A DNA stretch of 64,000 bases from NCBI GenBank assembly GCA_000827495.1, contig KN817557.1, positions 101,033 to 165,032 of the forward strand, in the 5' to 3' direction. A model generated the notes under the pieces. It was not told the origin of the DNA. It did no database searches and was given only the letters and a program-made list of their open reading frames with translations. Shown here piece after piece: positions 34,474 through 47,526 of the stretch (the first letter of the stretch is position 1; the number at the start of each line of letters is the position of its first letter). The DNA is from Hypholoma sublateritium FD-334 SS-4 (taxonomy: Eukaryota > Basidiomycota > Agaricomycetes > Agaricales > Strophariaceae). The position numbers were made by a program, and so were the translations under genes.

Positions 34474-35560
34474 ATGCAGTCTTTCAGTCCAATATATGCC
34501 ACCCCCACAACTCCTTCGAGTTCCCGCACGCCGTTGCAGCACAGGCCACTCAATTCGTCGCCACTGGCGGCACAGAGCGCCAAAATGTCGTCGCCTCTGA
34601 CGTCTACGCAGACGCGTCGCCGCTCGCAGTACAAGCCACAAATACCGTCGACGCCTTCATCTGCTGGGAAATTTCTGTCTAGACGGCTCTCGAGCGCCGG
34701 AAACACCCCGACGGCGGAGGAGGACCCCCAGAAGGCGTTCCTGCGCAGCCGGTTCAAAGCGCGCTGCATCGAGCGCGCGGTGAAGGCGCGGGAGACTGCC
34801 ATTCGTGGTCGTCGCGCGGGCACACTGAGCGAGCCGAGTAGCGACGACTTCCCGATGGACGACGACGAGGAAGAGGACGACGACGACATCATGCAGGACG
34901 AGGTACGCACCGACTCTGTGCCACGCCGGTCCACTGATGTTTACACCTGATTAGCTGTTCCGAAGAATTATGGCCAATGTTAATCAAAAACACCGTCACT
35001 CGTACAAAGTTTCGTATGCCCAGGAAGTAGGTTCATCCTTTGACCCGGACTTTGAAGACATAAATCGCTGGGAACAAGAGCTTGCGCCGGGAGACGAACA
35101 ATCAGGTAATTTTATTCCTGTTCCTGTCTCCGTGCTTCGCGCCACAGCTTTCTCCTATTCCTGATCCTTTGTATCTTTTTCTCGCGTTCGATCTTTCGTT
35201 TCTCATTTTACCCTTTTCAACTGCGCGAACGCGTCCGCTCACAAGCTGTATTTAGCTTCCAACTCCGATACCGATAGGGGTACGCCATCGAACCTTCTCA
35301 CAGGCTCCACGCCAGAGCCCTCGGATGTTCCCTCGACGAAAGAACAAGACGAGGAATTCCCAGACGACTTCGGGGACCTTGACGACGAGGAAATCTTAGC
35401 GTATGCCGAAGAGTGCGCGCAGCGCGCTGCGCTAGCCGATTTTGAGGACATTCCTCTAGAAGACCTGCTCGGTTGGAGCGATGGCGAAGACTTAGAAAGT
35501 ACGCCAGTGCAAAACTCTACCCCATACCAAGACCATGATGATGGTATGGACATGTCGTGA
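34474..35560 (+). CDS. Conserved acidic fungal protein, function unknown
   Basis: Exons are 34474-34902, 34955-35105 and 35256-35560 (294 residues), all in phase. I do not recognise a named family. The N-terminal 70 residues are Ser/Thr/Pro-rich and basic. A helical basic patch follows (FLRSRFKARCIERAVKARE), then a run of Asp/Glu (MDDDEEEDDDD). The second exon has a conserved-looking segment (HSYKVSYAQEVGSSFDPDFED), shortened here to YAQEVGSSFDPDFED. The C-terminal exon is strongly acidic (FPDDFGDLDDEEILAYAEEC). There is no signal peptide or membrane segment. A nuclear or chaperone-like role is possible from composition only. Confidence 0.65.
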
Positions 35561-35951
35561 TTTCCTTCTCTGGTGAACTTGTTCATGAGATTGAGATAAC
35601 ACTGCACTATACTTATTTCTTTATCTCCTGCATATGTCTTGCTATCCTAATGTTTTGCTTCTTGCTGTACCATCATCCCACCCAACACTTAAATAGCGGG
35701 ATCGCATCTTCCCCGCAGTCCATTCACTATGTCATGCAATTCTCCCACATCGACATCGCCCAAAATACACTGAATAATCAACGTCATAATCCAAAATACA
35801 TATACTGCCTACTGCTACAAGAATCCATTAAGGGATGAGTACAATAAACCAATCAATTGTTGCGCGATGACCAACCGGCCCCGTGCGAGGCAACCGCATA
35901 TCCCTATTGGCCCAGCGCATTTTTCGTTTCGTTCGTTCAAGGTCGTAAATA
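35561..35951. other. Convergent intergenic region
   Basis: Short 3' flanks of two genes; nothing recognised. Confidence 0.4.
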
Positions 35952-37974
35952 TCATCCACGGCGCACCGCCGCAAGTTCTACATCAGCAGCCTCTGCACCC
36001 GCGTCATTAGCACCCCAACGACAATAAACCGAAAAAGAGAGCAACGCACTGCGGCTGGTCCCCATCGCTAAGTAGTCGTACACCTCACGTATCCGCCGCC
36101 CGCTCTGCGGCCCCTCGCTACCCTCGCTGTCGCGGTAGGGATATTCATATACATACTCGCCCGCGCCGTACGCGGACTGCACCGTCGAGAACGTCGGCTC
36201 GACAAAGGTGAGGTTCGGGAATGTGCGGTCCTCCGTGAGCATGGGGCCGCTTTTGGCTGTGTGGCGCACGAGCGCGGGGTCGCGCAGGTTGAGCATGAGC
36301 CGTGAAATCATGACAGAGGAAATGCTGCGCGACTGTCAGCGAACCCGACACGTGAATGGTTGTTTAATATATAAGAAAGCGTACACATTGGTGAATGTAG
36401 TGACGACGCCACGCGTGAAGGGCTACATAGAAATAAAAATAATTCGCAGTAGATCAGTACAAAAAATACGACCGGAGGGAGCCAGTAGCCCCGATGGCGG
36501 ACACTTACGCCACCGAACTAAATCCAAAAAAAATGTGAGCAGCGCGCGCTGGTTGCTACAGATGTAAGCGACTCACCAGAAAGGTCAGGATGTTCCCCAG
36601 ATTCGACGCCATCATTACGCTGCCGGCGTGTCAGTACACTGTTTCGACGATCGAAGCAAAAAGGAATCTTGATACGCACGCAAAGTAGATGGCACCTATC
36701 AGAACATCGTATTTAGTTTAATGCAGAGCAGAGTGCATTGAAGGAAGTGGACGCACCATCGCGGAGGAGGACAGTGAGCAGGTTTATCTCGGGCGATGAT
36801 CGTACGAGTGCGAGGGATTTGTACAGTGTCATCCCGAAGACCAGCGCATCAAACACAAGCATTCCCGTCCACGCCGCACCTAGGCCTGGCAGGACATTGA
36901 TTAGTATCAATCAATCCTTAACTAGCACCTTGACCAGTGCCAAGGCACTATCATTTAAGAATGCCACTCACGTACGCCTCTACAAACGCAGAAAAGAAGT
37001 AGAGTGAGCGATTGCGTCAAGTAAAATTGTGTAAGTCGTACTCGTCATGCGTCAGCGCTGCACTGCATCCCACAGGAAAATTAACCTCCCGACCGTGTGT
37101 GTCCTTCGCGCCAAGGACCGCCCACTGTAAGCAATATCCAGAAAGTCAGCATCTGATATAGAGCAGCCGTATCCGCACGCGCCATGGAAACAGGCAGATA
37201 GCGCGCGCGGTTATCCCGGGCCGGGAGACGCATGGCGCGTGAATATCAAATGTGAAAGATAACTCACTAAGCCAATCCCCGCCACCACCAACGAGACGCA
37301 GATGTACAGGCCCAATACTCGCCGCCGCCGCTCGTAAAGGGCGTACATTCGCATGATCAGCATGCCTGTGAATTGAGAATCACACATTCAATCAGCAACA
37401 GATCGACACGGCCTGGATGATCGCAAGATGCGCACTTGCAACAATCAACTGGATCGCAATTGCTAGGTATTGATGGTAAGACTGCAGTTTATGACAGCTG
37501 CAAAAATACACATAGATCAGTTAGTCGGGTATTTTCTGATCCTGCGTGGCGGGTACTGACATCTAGGCCAGGTGTGAGTGAAAGGACGGGACAGGGGTTG
37601 GGTTAAAGTTTCCCAGTCGTGGATTGGGGTACTCACCTGCATTTTTGAGGCAGCAGTCGTCTTCCAGAAGAATTCAACCATGACGGGAATGTGACCCACC
37701 AGGACCACATATCGATTGAGATAAAAAAGCCCAGATGCCCAGTTCAGCGGACCTCCCATCCAAAATCGGTCCACTTCCTCCGCGAAGGTCAGATAGTAGT
37801 CGTAAACCACAAGCGCTGCAGAAGTTGTCAGCGGAGATAATAGAGGGCGAATAGGAAGATCGACAGACTTATAGAAATGAGTGTGAAGTATTGGTTGACC
37901 TGCCTATAGAATTGAGCTGGCGTAAGTCCTCGGGACAAAAATAATGACGAAAGAATAGGTCTTTCGCCGGACAT
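35952..37974 (-). CDS. DUF6533-type multi-pass membrane protein with microexons
   Basis: Exons on the minus strand are 37974-37869, 37815-37637, 37481-37436, 37365-37268, 37124-37042, 36979-36972 (8 nt), 36885-36757, 36695-36680 (16 nt), 36619-36577, 36422-36385 and 36324-35952. The phase holds throughout, giving 372 residues. The N-terminus reads VVYDYYLTFAEEVDRFW, the hallmark of basidiomycete DUF6533 proteins. About six or seven hydrophobic segments follow (YLAIAIQLIVAS, RVLGLYICVSLVVAGIG, WTGMLVFDALVFGMTLY), then the family's NLLTVLLRDGAIYFAVM and SSVMISRLMLNLRDPAL. The C-terminal tail is cytosolic and variable. The function of the family is unknown; a receptor-like membrane role is only a guess. 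Confidence 0.88.
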
Positions 37975-40055
37975 AAGCTTACTTACATCGACATGAGGTC
38001 CGTCAGTGTCACGTCGGACGCCATCCTTCAGCTCCGATATATTACCTCTGCCTTTGGGGCAGACGATGCGGAGCGACAGCTGGCGAGGATGAACCGACCG
38101 AGCAGGTACACGAGGTGGTGGAAGAAGCAAGGTGCAGGCCAAGAGAAAACAAGAATATATCCACGCTCTGTGAGATGGCCGGGTCGCCGGTTCCGGCTAG
38201 GAGCAGTCCACTTGCAATGCGTCGAGCAAGATGGATATGCTGGCTGGTCGAGGCAGCGGGAATGCTAGGATGGATGGGAAAAGGCGGATGAGAGATGGTC
38301 CAGAGTTATAGGCACAAACCAGTGATCTGTTTATAGTCAGGCAGGTTCCTATTTTATTCCAGTGATCCAGCTGTCAAAGCGTTCTAGGACAGTCCCAATG
38401 AAAGTGCAGAAGAGCGCGCGCAGCAAGGCCGTGGTTTGTGTGTCGCGGATTCTGGATCGTCTTCTTTGCGGCTTTATGTTGTGGGGAGAAGAAGGAGAAT
38501 AGCCACTGACTGTTATATATGAACAATTCGAACAGAACCCGATCAATGGCGGCCAAGCTAAGTCACCGTGATTCAGATTAGCACCGACCTGGGGCCCACC
38601 AACTTGCAGTCCAAGTGTGCCACAGCGCTGTGTCCCCAGCCTCGCACCATCCTTCTAGCCTCGCTCGTGCACCAGCGCATCGGGAATCTGAGTGGGGCAA
38701 AAAACACACCTTTGGTGAATGACCCGTTCTCCAATCACAGCACGCACTCACTTGAACGCGCCCCAATGACTGCCAATAAGCGACTCGACATGCGGTGGCG
38801 CAATTGCATGTTCAATGCGCCACGTTTTTAGGCTGCCTTCGGCCGGGTAGTCGATCCGTTCTTGAGGCTCGACATGAATGGCAGGCAGGGCGTCGAGGTC
38901 GATGTGGTGGAGAGCCTGACGGAACGTGCCAAGGGTAATCGGGAGTATTAAAATAAAGGCTAAAATGATTTGGCAGTGCGTGGGCAGTGCAGGGCCTGCA
39001 GGCGCACACAAGCGCACAGCACGCCCCGGATTCCGAAACGCAATACCGTAAGGCGGGGTCGGAATTGTGATAAACAATTTATACCTTTCCGATAAGTCCT
39101 CGAGGCGACGGGTCGACGGCGACTGAGGAAGAACCAACACAGCCAAGTTATTTTTCTCCAACAAATGGTAATAGACCCCGTTGATATCAGCGGCTGCCTC
39201 CCGACATCCGAACCTCGAATATTACGCAGACGATTCGGCATACATACCTTCCACTCCATTGATATCAGCAATAATTATACATCAGGCTTTTTCACAGCCC
39301 AAATAACAGATGTAAATCCATCTGTTTCAATGGTTCTAAGCTGTAGGATAACCGCCATCACAGGTGACGTAATTGCTCTACCAGAATCGACAAAATTTCT
39401 CATTCGAACCTTCAGGGAATACGGCAACGCCTCAAAGATTCAATTCGATTTAGTAAAGCGACTAGTCATAAATAATGTACATAAAGAGAGTGCGGGCAAC
39501 AGAGTACAAATCGCTAGAAGCATGATCAAGTATCTACATACATGCAGGTTGCGCGCGGCTGTGGTTTCTCGTGCGACGGTCAATGGGGGTGCGGTGCGGA
39601 GAGTTGATTGGGTACAGGTGGGTGCTTGTCGGTGCCATCGGAAGCGGGGCGTAGGGTCTAGAAATAATAGAACGAAGAACGAAGAACTATAGGTAGAAGT
39701 AGTAATAGAAATAGAAATAGAAAGCTGTGGCCCACCACGAGGGGGGATTTAATTGAAACAGCATCATGAAGCGACGAACGTGGGGCGAGATCTGACCACC
39801 AGACAGCGAAGAAAATAGAACGCGGATGCGACAGCCCGGGAAGATGGAGAGCGAGAGTGGGAGAAATTATGTGACGCGCGAGGGAGTGTGGTGTTCGAGC
39901 CAGGTGGTGACGTCGAGAGGAATGCAAAACAGCGAGCGAAAAGAGCGATACAGAAACGGCTCTGGAAATAGCGACGGACGATGAGGAGGGCTTCCTCTAC
40001 AGAATAAGCATCAGCGCCTAGAACGCAGACACCAATGCACCTCTACTCACCAAGT
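37975..40055. other. Intergenic, with a possible degenerate gene
   Basis: 2.1 kb. On the minus strand 39164-38748 is open and includes protein-like stretches (LLEKNNLAVLVLPQSPST; HVEPQERIDYPAEGS), but I could not build a clean exon chain. The motif GCTGATATCAAyGGrGT occurs twice (near 39180 and 39265). On plus, 39165-39692 is a 175-codon ORF that overlaps it. A (GAAATA)n-like tract lies near 39700-39720. No call is made. Confidence 0.35.
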
Positions 40056-43000
40056 TCAACTCCGCAGCGGTGTCGAGCCCACGACCGCGCCCGTCCCGTT
40101 CGGCTTCTTCTGGTGCGCGCCCTCCATCCCCGGCGCGCCCTTCTCGAAGCCCTCTCCCTGGCTGCTGAATGAGCCAAAGAACGGCGTAGCGGGACTGAGC
40201 GTCGACGGCGTCTGCGTGCCATACGTCAGCGTCGGAGAGATGAGCGAGCCCGTCGGCGACGACGCCTCCAAGTCCCCAAAGACATTGTGCGTTCCCGGGG
40301 AGTACTTCGCCGAGCCGCCGGCCTGCTGGTGCTGCTGGCGCGCCTGGGTCTGCGACTGCACCGTCTGCTGCTGCTGGTGTTGCTGGTGCCCCTCCTCGCG
40401 CGCGCCGTCCTCGTAGATCGTCCCGCCGTCAATGCCGCCTGCGCCGCCGAACGCCGCGACGCTCGCGTGCTGCGGCGTGCGCAGGCTCTGCGCGGGCATG
40501 CTCATGCTGCTGTGCGCGTAGTGGCCCCGCGCGGCGCCCGCGAGCGCGCGCTGCTGCTGCTGCCCGTCGCGCGCGGCGGACGTGCGGTGCGGCGGCAGCG
40601 TCGTCGAGCGCATGTGCGCCGCCGCGTGCTGGAAGCCGAGCGCGGGCGACTCCGGCGCGAGCGGGGGCGACACCGGGGCGGGTGCTTGCTGGTGCTGCTG
40701 TTGCTGTTGCGCATACCCCGTCGGCGCGGACGGCACGGACGCCGGGATCTGGTCGCGTGCAAGGCGCGCGTTGACGTGCGCAGGGTGCAAATTCGCGTTG
40801 TGTCTTGTGTGCATATGCGCCCCGCCGCCGACCACGCGCCCCGTGTCGGCGTCCCCAGCCGTACGGTTCAGCGCACGGCCAAAGTCGCTCCGCATCGCCG
40901 CGTGGAACTCGTCCTCGGGCATGCCCATGCCCATCCCACCGAGCCCCGTCGGCGAGGGCAGCGCGCCGAGCGTCGTCGGCGGCGAGAGGAGGCGCCCCAC
41001 GGCCGCCTGCGCGCGGTACCCGCGCACGCCCACCGCAATGTTCGCCGGCACGAACTCCGCCTCGTCACCGCGCCGCCGGCGCAGATCGAGCGGCGCGGGC
41101 CGGCGGCGCTCCGCCTGCTGCTGCTGCTGCTGCTGCTGCTGGGCAAGCGCCGCGGACTCGGCGTGCGCGCGCATGATGTACTCCTCCGTCGGCGTGTACC
41201 CCGAGCGCGTGTACACAGGCGCCGCGCGCGCGTACGGGTGCGCGCCCTCCGCGCCGTGCTGGTGCGGGTGCTGATGCTGATGCGCAACGTGCCCCCGCGC
41301 CTGCCCGTACTCCGCCTCCTCCCCATACGCGCCGTACGCCCCGCCCGCGCCCGCGCCCCCAAGCGAGTTGATAAGCGCCGCCATCGCCGGGTCCATGGGC
41401 GGCGTCGGGCTGTGCCCCAGCGCATACCCGCGCTGCGCCTGCACGCCCGCGTACACGTCGGGCTGCTGCTGCTGCTGCGTCTGGTACCCAAGCGCCTGCT
41501 GCGGCGGGTACGGCGAGCGCGTGCGCGCCAGTGCCCGTCCAGGCGCGAGCGAGTAGTCGACCTCGAGCTCCGGCGCGAGGTACGCGGCGTTCGATGCGAA
41601 CTCGGGCGCCGACACCGACGTGGCGAACCCACGGGCGGACGCAGCAGCGGCGGCGGGGATCGACTGGCCGGGGCCCAGCTCCTGGCCGCGGAGATTGAGC
41701 AAGGAGGCCTGGGCGATGGTGAGCCGGGCGGGGGACGCATCGCCTTCTTGTGCGGCGCGCTCCGTCCTCTAGATTACGAGTAGAGACAAACCCAATCAGA
41801 AAACGGCACGGAACAGAAGAGGGGAGAAGGTGGTACGTACCCGTAGCTCGCGTTGCTCAGCCGTATCTGCGAAGCGCACGGATATCCTGCTTCCCGTGTC
41901 GTTCCAGCCCCGCACCATGCGCCCGTGCAGGCGCTCGATGATCTCCTCGGCGCCTTTACGGGTTTCCAGCCTAACACCAACCCGGTGCTTAGCAACACCG
42001 AAAGACCAATAAAATAAGGAAGATGACATACCGCACAAACGCAATAATCCTCGGCGGATTGCTCAGCTTCGTGTGAAACAGCCGGCTGCTGTGTATAACA
42101 TGCGGGGCTACGAGCGCCGCCAAAGTCTAAATCCCCACCAAAAAGGAAATGAGCTCCAGCCCCACGCGCTAGCGCAAAAATGCACGGAGCCCCGACTCAC
42201 GGTCTCGTCCAGGCTCAGCGGCAGCCTGACACACACCCGCAGACAGGCCGTCAGCACCTGACCTCAAATGAATGCAGAAAAAATGCGCACCCTTCCATGT
42301 ATAGGTTCGTGCTCGTCGGATCCGCGAGGCTCTCCATTTTCGCCTTGAACGACGCTTCCTGACCCAAGGAGTCCTCATTCGAGCCGAAGTTCGATCCCGC
42401 GTCTGAATTGAGGCCGTGTTCATTCCATATTGTCGCGGGCGAGGAGGACGCGGCCGCCGCACCTTGGGCGTACGTGGTACCAGGGATCTTGTGGATTTGC
42501 TATGCCCCGAATGAGTCCTGCACCCCCAAAAAAACACGCCGCTGGAGCCAACGCACCTTGGAGAACGTAGGATGCAGATTCCTGTACCGCCTAAGCGACA
42601 ATATGCAGCGCTCCGCCGCGTCAATCGTCGCAAACCTATTAATAGAACGACACGCATCAGACGCGCCCACATCTCGTAACGTAACACCAAAAAACACGCA
42701 CAGCACAAACCCGTACCCGCTCTCGCTGTCCCGCACATGCCGCGTGAACGTGCGCACGCTCCTGATCTCGCCGAACGGCGCGGTGAGGTCGTGCAGCTGG
42801 TCCTCGCGGAAGTGCGGCGGCAGCCCGTTGATGTACACGTTCGGCGTCTTGTGCGCGCCGCCCAGGCCGCCGTCGGACGCCGACGCAGGGAGCCCCGACA
42901 CGGGCCCGAGCCCCATGCCCGCGTACGCGTCGTACGGCGCGTCGAGCGTCAGCGCCGGCTGCGCGTGCGCTGCGGGGAGTCCCAGCGCGTGCGCACCCCT

Positions 43001-44597
43001 GAACGCGCCGCCGCCGCCACCGCCGAGCGAGAGCCCCGCGAGATCAATGGTGTCATTGTTATGCACGCTGCTACTCGGCGCGCCATCGTGCAGCTCGTGC
43101 TCGTGCTCGTGTTGCTGCTGTATGCTCTGGTGCTGCTGCTGGAGCTGGTTCTGGTAGTCGTGGTACTCCCGCTGCTGCTGCTGCTGCTGGACGTGCTGGC
43201 TGTGGTACTCCTGCTGCTGCTGGTGGTCCTGGAACTCCTGGTGCTGCTGCAGATGCTGCAGCCGGCGCGCGTCCTCGCTCTGCAGGAAGCCGCGCTCGTC
43301 GACGTGCGGCAGCGGGATCGTCGCGTGCACCGGCGCCGCGGGGAGCTGCGGGGACTTCGCGCTGCCGATGGGGCACGTCGCGCCGTACTGGTTCGGGTGG
43401 AGGGTGCGCAGGTGCGGCGACGCGGCGGAGGAGCGGGCCGCGAAGGAGAGCGGGGAGAGCGACTTGGTGCTCTGCAGGTCCGCGCCGCCGAGCCTGCGCC
43501 CGTTCGTCTGCAGCGCGGCGCCCTCGCCGCCCGCGAACTGCACCGCCGCCGGGATGACGGGCGACGCGTCCGCGGGCTGCTGCGCGAGGGTGGTCCCGTT
43601 GGCGCGGATAGGGGGGTCGCCTGCGGGAAGCGGCGGAGATGAGCGTGAATACATGAATATATGCGCGTTAAAATGCGGAGAAAGGCAATAATGATAGATG
43701 CGAAGCAAGCCCGGGCGGGGCGCAGCCAGAACGCGCGGTGCGAGACGGTGGCGGAAGGGAGGAAGGGGTGCGCGCAGAGCCCCGCCGGAATGGAGCGTAA
43801 AGTATCGGCGGCTCTGACACGGCCGTGCATGCATGGCGCATTCATGGGGCCTCGACAAGGGGAAACAACAGTGAAATGAATCGCTTACCAGGTCCGCCAA
43901 AAACATGCATGCGCGCGGCCGAATCATGCAACCCGAGCGTGGTGAGGTAGATTTCCACGTCAGATGACTCGCTGTCTTCGCCGTCGTTTTCATGGGCGGG
44001 GTCCTCGTCGCCCGTCGCGGTCTTGGACACGGCGGGGTTTTCAGGCGGGCAGCGCGCGGCGGGGGACGGCGGCTGGGCGGGCACCTCAGCCGCGCCACCA
44101 GCTACCGCCGGCGCGCTAGGCGGGGCTCCGCCACTAGCGCGGGCGCCATTCTCGGCGACGGGTCTAGTCGATGTATGCTCTAGGGGCGGCTGTGCGTCGG
44201 CCGCCGGCGACTGTCCATGTGCGTGTTCGTGTCTTTGCGCGTGCGCCGCCAAGGGCGATTTCGCGGCGCCGCGCGCGGCAGGCGACGCGGAGACGACGGC
44301 GGCGAACGACGGCGCGCTGGGGCTCGCGCCGAACTTGGCGGGCGGGGAATTGGCGCTCGGCGTCGCGGGGTGCTCGAGCGCGGCGGCGCTGCTCAGGGGT
44401 GCGGCGCGCGGGCTGCGCTCCTCGGCGGGCGGGGTCGGGGGCGTGTGCATGTCCAGCCTGTGGGCGGGGGTATTATTGCTGTGGGTAGTGTGCGGGGTGG
44501 TCGAGGAGGAGCGGGCGGCGGGCGGACGACCCTGCAGGGCCGTGCGAGTGTGATTGTGATTACGGGAAGAGGCGCGCATGCCTCCGAGCGCGGACAT
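40056..44597 (-). CDS. Two-RRM RNA-binding protein (RBMS-like) with poly-glutamine tracts
   Basis: Translated from an ATG at 44597 (MSALGGMRASSRN) to a stop at 40056. The first exon is 44597-43889 and the second starts at 43620; the last large exon begins near 41770. RRM1 is NVYINGLPPHFREDQL to SGYGFVLFATIDAAE, with an intron inside RNP1 after VL. RRM2 begins DPTSTNLYMEGLPLSLDE and ends in AEEIIERLHGRMVRG. The DPTNLY linker between the RRMs resembles RBMS/MSSP-type proteins. Flanking regions are low-complexity, with several Gln/His runs near 43100-43260 and 41120-41150 and a long Gln/Ala/Pro tail. A cytoplasmic mRNA-binding, granule-forming protein is likely; the target is unknown. Middle exon borders near 42100-42700 are approximate. 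Confidence 0.85.
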
Positions 44598-45924
44598 CGA
44601 AGGAATGCAAACAAACAAGGGAAAAAATGAACACAAGGGAGGCAAAATTCACAGAAACGAGGGTGCTAGCTAGGAAGACCGAAATTCAAAGGGACAAAGC
44701 TGAGACAGGATAGAGAATGAACAATAAAAATGCAAGGCGTGGTATGGGTATGAGCAGGCTGTTGTTGCGCCGTATATAGCGGCAGTGCTGGATAAAATAA
44801 AGCCTGGTGGTATAGTCGATAAAGCTGTAAGCAGGCAGGGTAGAAGCTGGGCAGGGTGCTGGCGTAGTGGACAGTGATAGCTGTTTGGTAGAAAGTGAGC
44901 AGGGGGGCTGCACCCGCGTCAGCGCGGCGCCGCAGACGAGACGAAATTGCGACGGTACCAAAGACGGTGGACGGCCACGGCGGCTGCGCGAGTATTTTGT
45001 GGGTGTAGCAGATGGGCGAAGGAAGCAAAGGAGCGAGCAGCCAGCCAGCCAGCCAACCACGCCCGATCCGAAAATTCCATCGAGCAAGCTTCTCGCGCAA
45101 CTTCCGCCCCACGCACGCTTCCTATTAGTCAACGCCCCCACCGCCCATTCATATCCGCCTCGTGCCACCGAGCAAGCACCCATACATGCCCCATGCATCC
45201 CGCGCCGCCCACGCCTCGCGCCGCCTTCCCCGCCCCCGCTCCCGCCAGCGGCGGCGGCGGAGGCAGCACACCACCAAAAGCGCCTGAGTAACGAGCGCAT
45301 ACTGCACACTTTCAGTTTAATTGCAATCACCCCGCAGTCGGAAATCGGCCCACCCGTCGCTGGGGGGCTGCGTCGTGATTTGGACGTGTCACGTCGCGCT
45401 GCCTTCGCGCACGCCAACGCGCGAGGCCCCATCAGCGCAATTACTCGGTGCCTAGCGCCGCGACGCCGCGGAGCGCTGCACCTGATGTGCACGCTCTATG
45501 CTGGACTCATGCAGGGCAAGCTGGTATGGTATGCACAAATCATAACACCACAACGACGCCTAGAAGACCCCGGCTACACCACAAGCCCAGAAGTGACCGC
45601 CCACCAACTAATCGAACGCCCCATAAATCCCTCGCATCACAAGCAACGAAATAAAGCACGAACGTCACAAGCGGTGATAGGCCCCACGCAATCAGCGAGT
45701 ATTCACCTGTCCCGATCAGCTTGAATGCATTGATACCAGCTAGTCATGCATGCGCCGACACGACACGCCCAGTACTGTGATGCACGCCAATAAAACGCGC
45801 CAGCGCGCCTTGCTCGAAGCGTCCACGTAAACGGTGCGCGCCGCGAACGTTCGCGCGTCCCTCGGCGGCGTGCGCGCGGTGGCAATTTAAAGCGCAGTGT
45901 TTTAGGTCAGCGTTAGGGTATTTG
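44598..45924. other. Intergenic / 5' flank of the RNA-binding protein gene
   Basis: GC-rich, with overlapping ORFs on both strands and no recognised domain. It contains an AGCCAGCC repeat near 45039-45056. Confidence 0.4.
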
Positions 45925-46371
45925 TTAGGCTTTCAGCGACGCTGGAGCGCCATCGGAGGCAAAAGCTTGAGCAAGTCGGTGGCCGGTCGGCGTATCTAAA
46001 TAATAGACGGCCACTTCATAATAGCTCAGACGCAGTGAGCGAGCAGGACCTCCAGGCGAGACAAGGACATGTGCCGTCGCGGAGAAACATACGTGATCGA
46101 CGGAGACAGAACGTCCACAGTGTTTATTCGCAACGATATAACCAAGTGCGGACATAACACACCCAACCCCCCGCGATAGAACAGCGCCGCTTCGAGGCCC
46201 CGAAAAGTTTATGTAGCCAGCAAAGCAAAAGCCGGCCAAAGCGAAAGACGTAACACAAGCTTTCGCCAAGAAAACAGATCCTATTGTGCCGTTTCTCGCC
46301 GTAGAGGTAGTCAGCACGCCCCAGTTGTCGGCCAGTGAGACGCAAGCCACAACCGCGTGTCGAATATCCAT
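45925..46371 (-). CDS. Hypothetical small protein
   Basis: A single open frame of 148 codons from an ATG at 46371. No family is recognised. A moderately hydrophobic stretch (KACVTSFALAGFCFAGYINF) could be membrane-associated, and there is no clear signal peptide. Support is limited to an ATG and a frame longer than expected by chance in this region. Confidence 0.35.
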   Translation of the reverse strand: MDIRHAVVACVSLADNWGVLTTSTARNGTIGSVFLAKACVTSFALAGFCFAGYINFSGPRSGAVLSRGVGCVMSALGYIVANKHCGRSVSVDHVCFSATAHVLVSPGGPARSLRLSYYEVAVYYLDTPTGHRLAQAFASDGAPASLKA

Positions 46372-47526
46372 CGCACCCTATTTCCAGTGTTAGAGGGTCA
46401 GCACCGCCACACGAACATACGACCACTGCGCGTCAGCTCACAAATAAGCGCCCCAACACCGTACCCCCAACGCNCCCCCCACCGCACAACCCTTCCCCGC
46501 GGCACCGCACCGCACCCCCCTCCACCCCCTCCAGATCCTCGCCCTCCACGCGCTGCACCTCGAATCTCGAATCCGCGCAGTTACCATCGCTACACCCCAC
46601 CGATAACGCGCTTCGACCTTGTCGCCCCGGTGGATCCCAGAATGCGCCTCGGTCGATGCGGATCCCGAGAGCGCGCGGCGCCTTCGTGCCCGAGGGATCT
46701 TCAACCTCGAAGAGTTCGGAAAACAGAAAAACAGAAAAACAGAAAACACACAACGCGGAGCCGAGAGCGTGGGAATAAGTACTGATGGTTTGATAGGCGC
46801 GGGCCGAGTTGGCTTCGCCCGAAAGTCGAGGAGGAATCGATGTGCACTTCACCTAAAACGGGCTTCGGGATAGTATTTATTCTCTCAGAGCGGCGAGGCA
46901 ACTCGCCCGTTCAGAGCGTACGTATAGCTCAATTCGCTTACACGCCCAACGGCTTGTATTTCTCCAAACCGTCCTATCTCGCGCTAACTGGCGCGAGTAG
47001 CGTCCCTACCTTGACCTAGCCCCTTTCGTCATGAATGTACCGTCGGTGCTATATACATCTCACCCACTTCACCAGACTCTGAAGCGTTATATAAGGCGGA
47101 ATTGTGCAATAGAACTACTTACTCTGACTTATTCAGTATGCGCGTCTCCGAGGCAGTGGTTGCGAGGAAGCCGCATGTGCTAGCTGGTGTGATAGGATAG
47201 CTCTACTAAGACAAGGACATGCGATGAGAGCGAATAATAGAAGTAATGTACTTGATGCGCGGCGTAGATCTAGGTGCGCGGTGTTCCGCGAGCGTGGAGG
47301 CAGAACAAGATACGAGATGCATATGGGTCGTAGCGTCGTCGCGGTCGTGGGCAGAATGTATTCGTGAGAGGTCGTAAACGTGAGGGGTCGTAGCCAAATA
47401 GCGATAATAAGTAGAGCATGACAAAACAACAGGACTGAGCGGGAGGGGGTCGCCGGTGGTGGGGTGGCGACGCTGAACGAAAATCAAGGCAAACAAGGAA
47501 GAAGAAAATGTCGTTAGATTGGGCAA
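46372..47526. other. Intergenic; C-rich tract with one ambiguous base
   Basis: No gene is supported. A C-rich tract with an N at 46474 (CGCNCCCCCC) suggests a homopolymer the assembly could not settle. A run of AACAGAAAA units lies near 46722-46746. Confidence 0.4.

Noticed and set aside
39165..39692. A 175-codon plus-strand ORF
   Set aside because: It has no domain, overlaps a protein-like minus-strand frame, and lacks splice or promoter support.
40287..41783. A 498-codon open frame on the plus strand
   Set aside because: It is the shadow of the GC- and CAG-rich minus-strand RNA-binding protein gene; its translation is Arg/Leu/Val-rich with no domain.
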